A DNA stretch of 14,538 nt, from NCBI GenBank assembly GCA_002393195.1, contig DGIK01000130.1:1-14538 (forward strand). Reading direction: 5' to 3'. How positions within the stretch are numbered: the stretch's first letter is position 1; each line of letters opens with the position of its first letter. The DNA comes from Bacteroidales bacterium UBA3824. Lineage in GTDB: Bacteria; Bacteroidota; Bacteroidia; Bacteroidales; UBA3824. Position numbers and translations under genes: made by a program. Below are positions 14,509-14,538 of this stretch, one piece after another. Below the pieces are notes generated by a model. That model was not told where the DNA came from, did no database searches, and saw nothing but the letters and a program-made list of their open reading frames with translations.

Positions 14509-14538
14509 TCGAAAAATATTGTTTATAATATTTTTCTT

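Larger units (their letters stand above)
14351..14538. other. Non-coding right edge upstream of gltD
   Basis: A/T-rich, with no reading frame seen. It holds the second copy of the asnB/gltD motif (14378-14397), another AACGAATA (14460-14467), a 17-bp dyad at 14477-14493 (TTAATTTC, G, GAAATTAA), and a rightward -7-like box at 14501-14508. No exact leftward TAnnTTTG was found for gltD itself. Confidence 0.5.

Overview
The window looks like chromosome from a Gram-negative member of the Bacteroidetes (Bacteroidales-like). Three things point there. Several intergenic regions carry the Bacteroidetes sigma-factor promoter pattern (TTTG, 19-21 bp, TAnnTTTG) rather than E. coli-type boxes. There are two lipoprotein signal peptides and a lipid A biosynthesis enzyme (LpxH-like), so the cell has an outer membrane. 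The predicted phosphofructokinase has the residues of the pyrophosphate-dependent type. No tRNA, rRNA, CRISPR array, transposase, integrase or phage gene was seen. All ten genes are intact and most are housekeeping.

Layout, left to right. 1-230 is non-coding, with possible traces of a decayed reading frame and a leftward promoter-like site. 231-2125 holds two divergently transcribed flavodoxin-fold proteins: a leftward NAD(P)H:quinone-reductase-like protein with an unusual extra C-terminal domain, and a rightward flavodoxin lipoprotein. The lipoprotein gene overlaps tail to tail with leftward rlmD (23S rRNA uracil methyltransferase), and its terminator hairpin lies inside the rlmD coding sequence. 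3603-5177 encodes a rightward TPR protein whose C-terminus resembles an acyl carrier protein lacking the phosphopantetheine serine. A bidirectional terminator separates it from a leftward run: DUF3298-like lipoprotein, pfkA (probably PPi-dependent) and argS. Divergent from that run is rightward aroC-lpxH (chorismate synthase, UDP-2,3-diacylglucosamine hydrolase). After a 202-bp convergent terminator region come leftward asnB and, upstream of it, gltD. Between these two sits an 87-bp palindromic, MITE/REP-like element, and part of it recurs upstream of gltD.

How the genes relate. asnB and gltD both belong to glutamine-dependent nitrogen assimilation and share an upstream sequence motif. pfkA and argS are 20 bp apart and probably co-transcribed. 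aroC and lpxH probably form a two-gene operon. Both divergent promoter regions (1158-1297 and 9138-9251) have the same layout: a 13-bp palindrome whose two ends serve as the -33 elements of the two opposite promoters. No defence or mobile system was recognised. The best leads are the TPR/degenerate-ACP fusion, the flavodoxin fusion, the shared palindromic -33 arrangement and the element between asnB and gltD.
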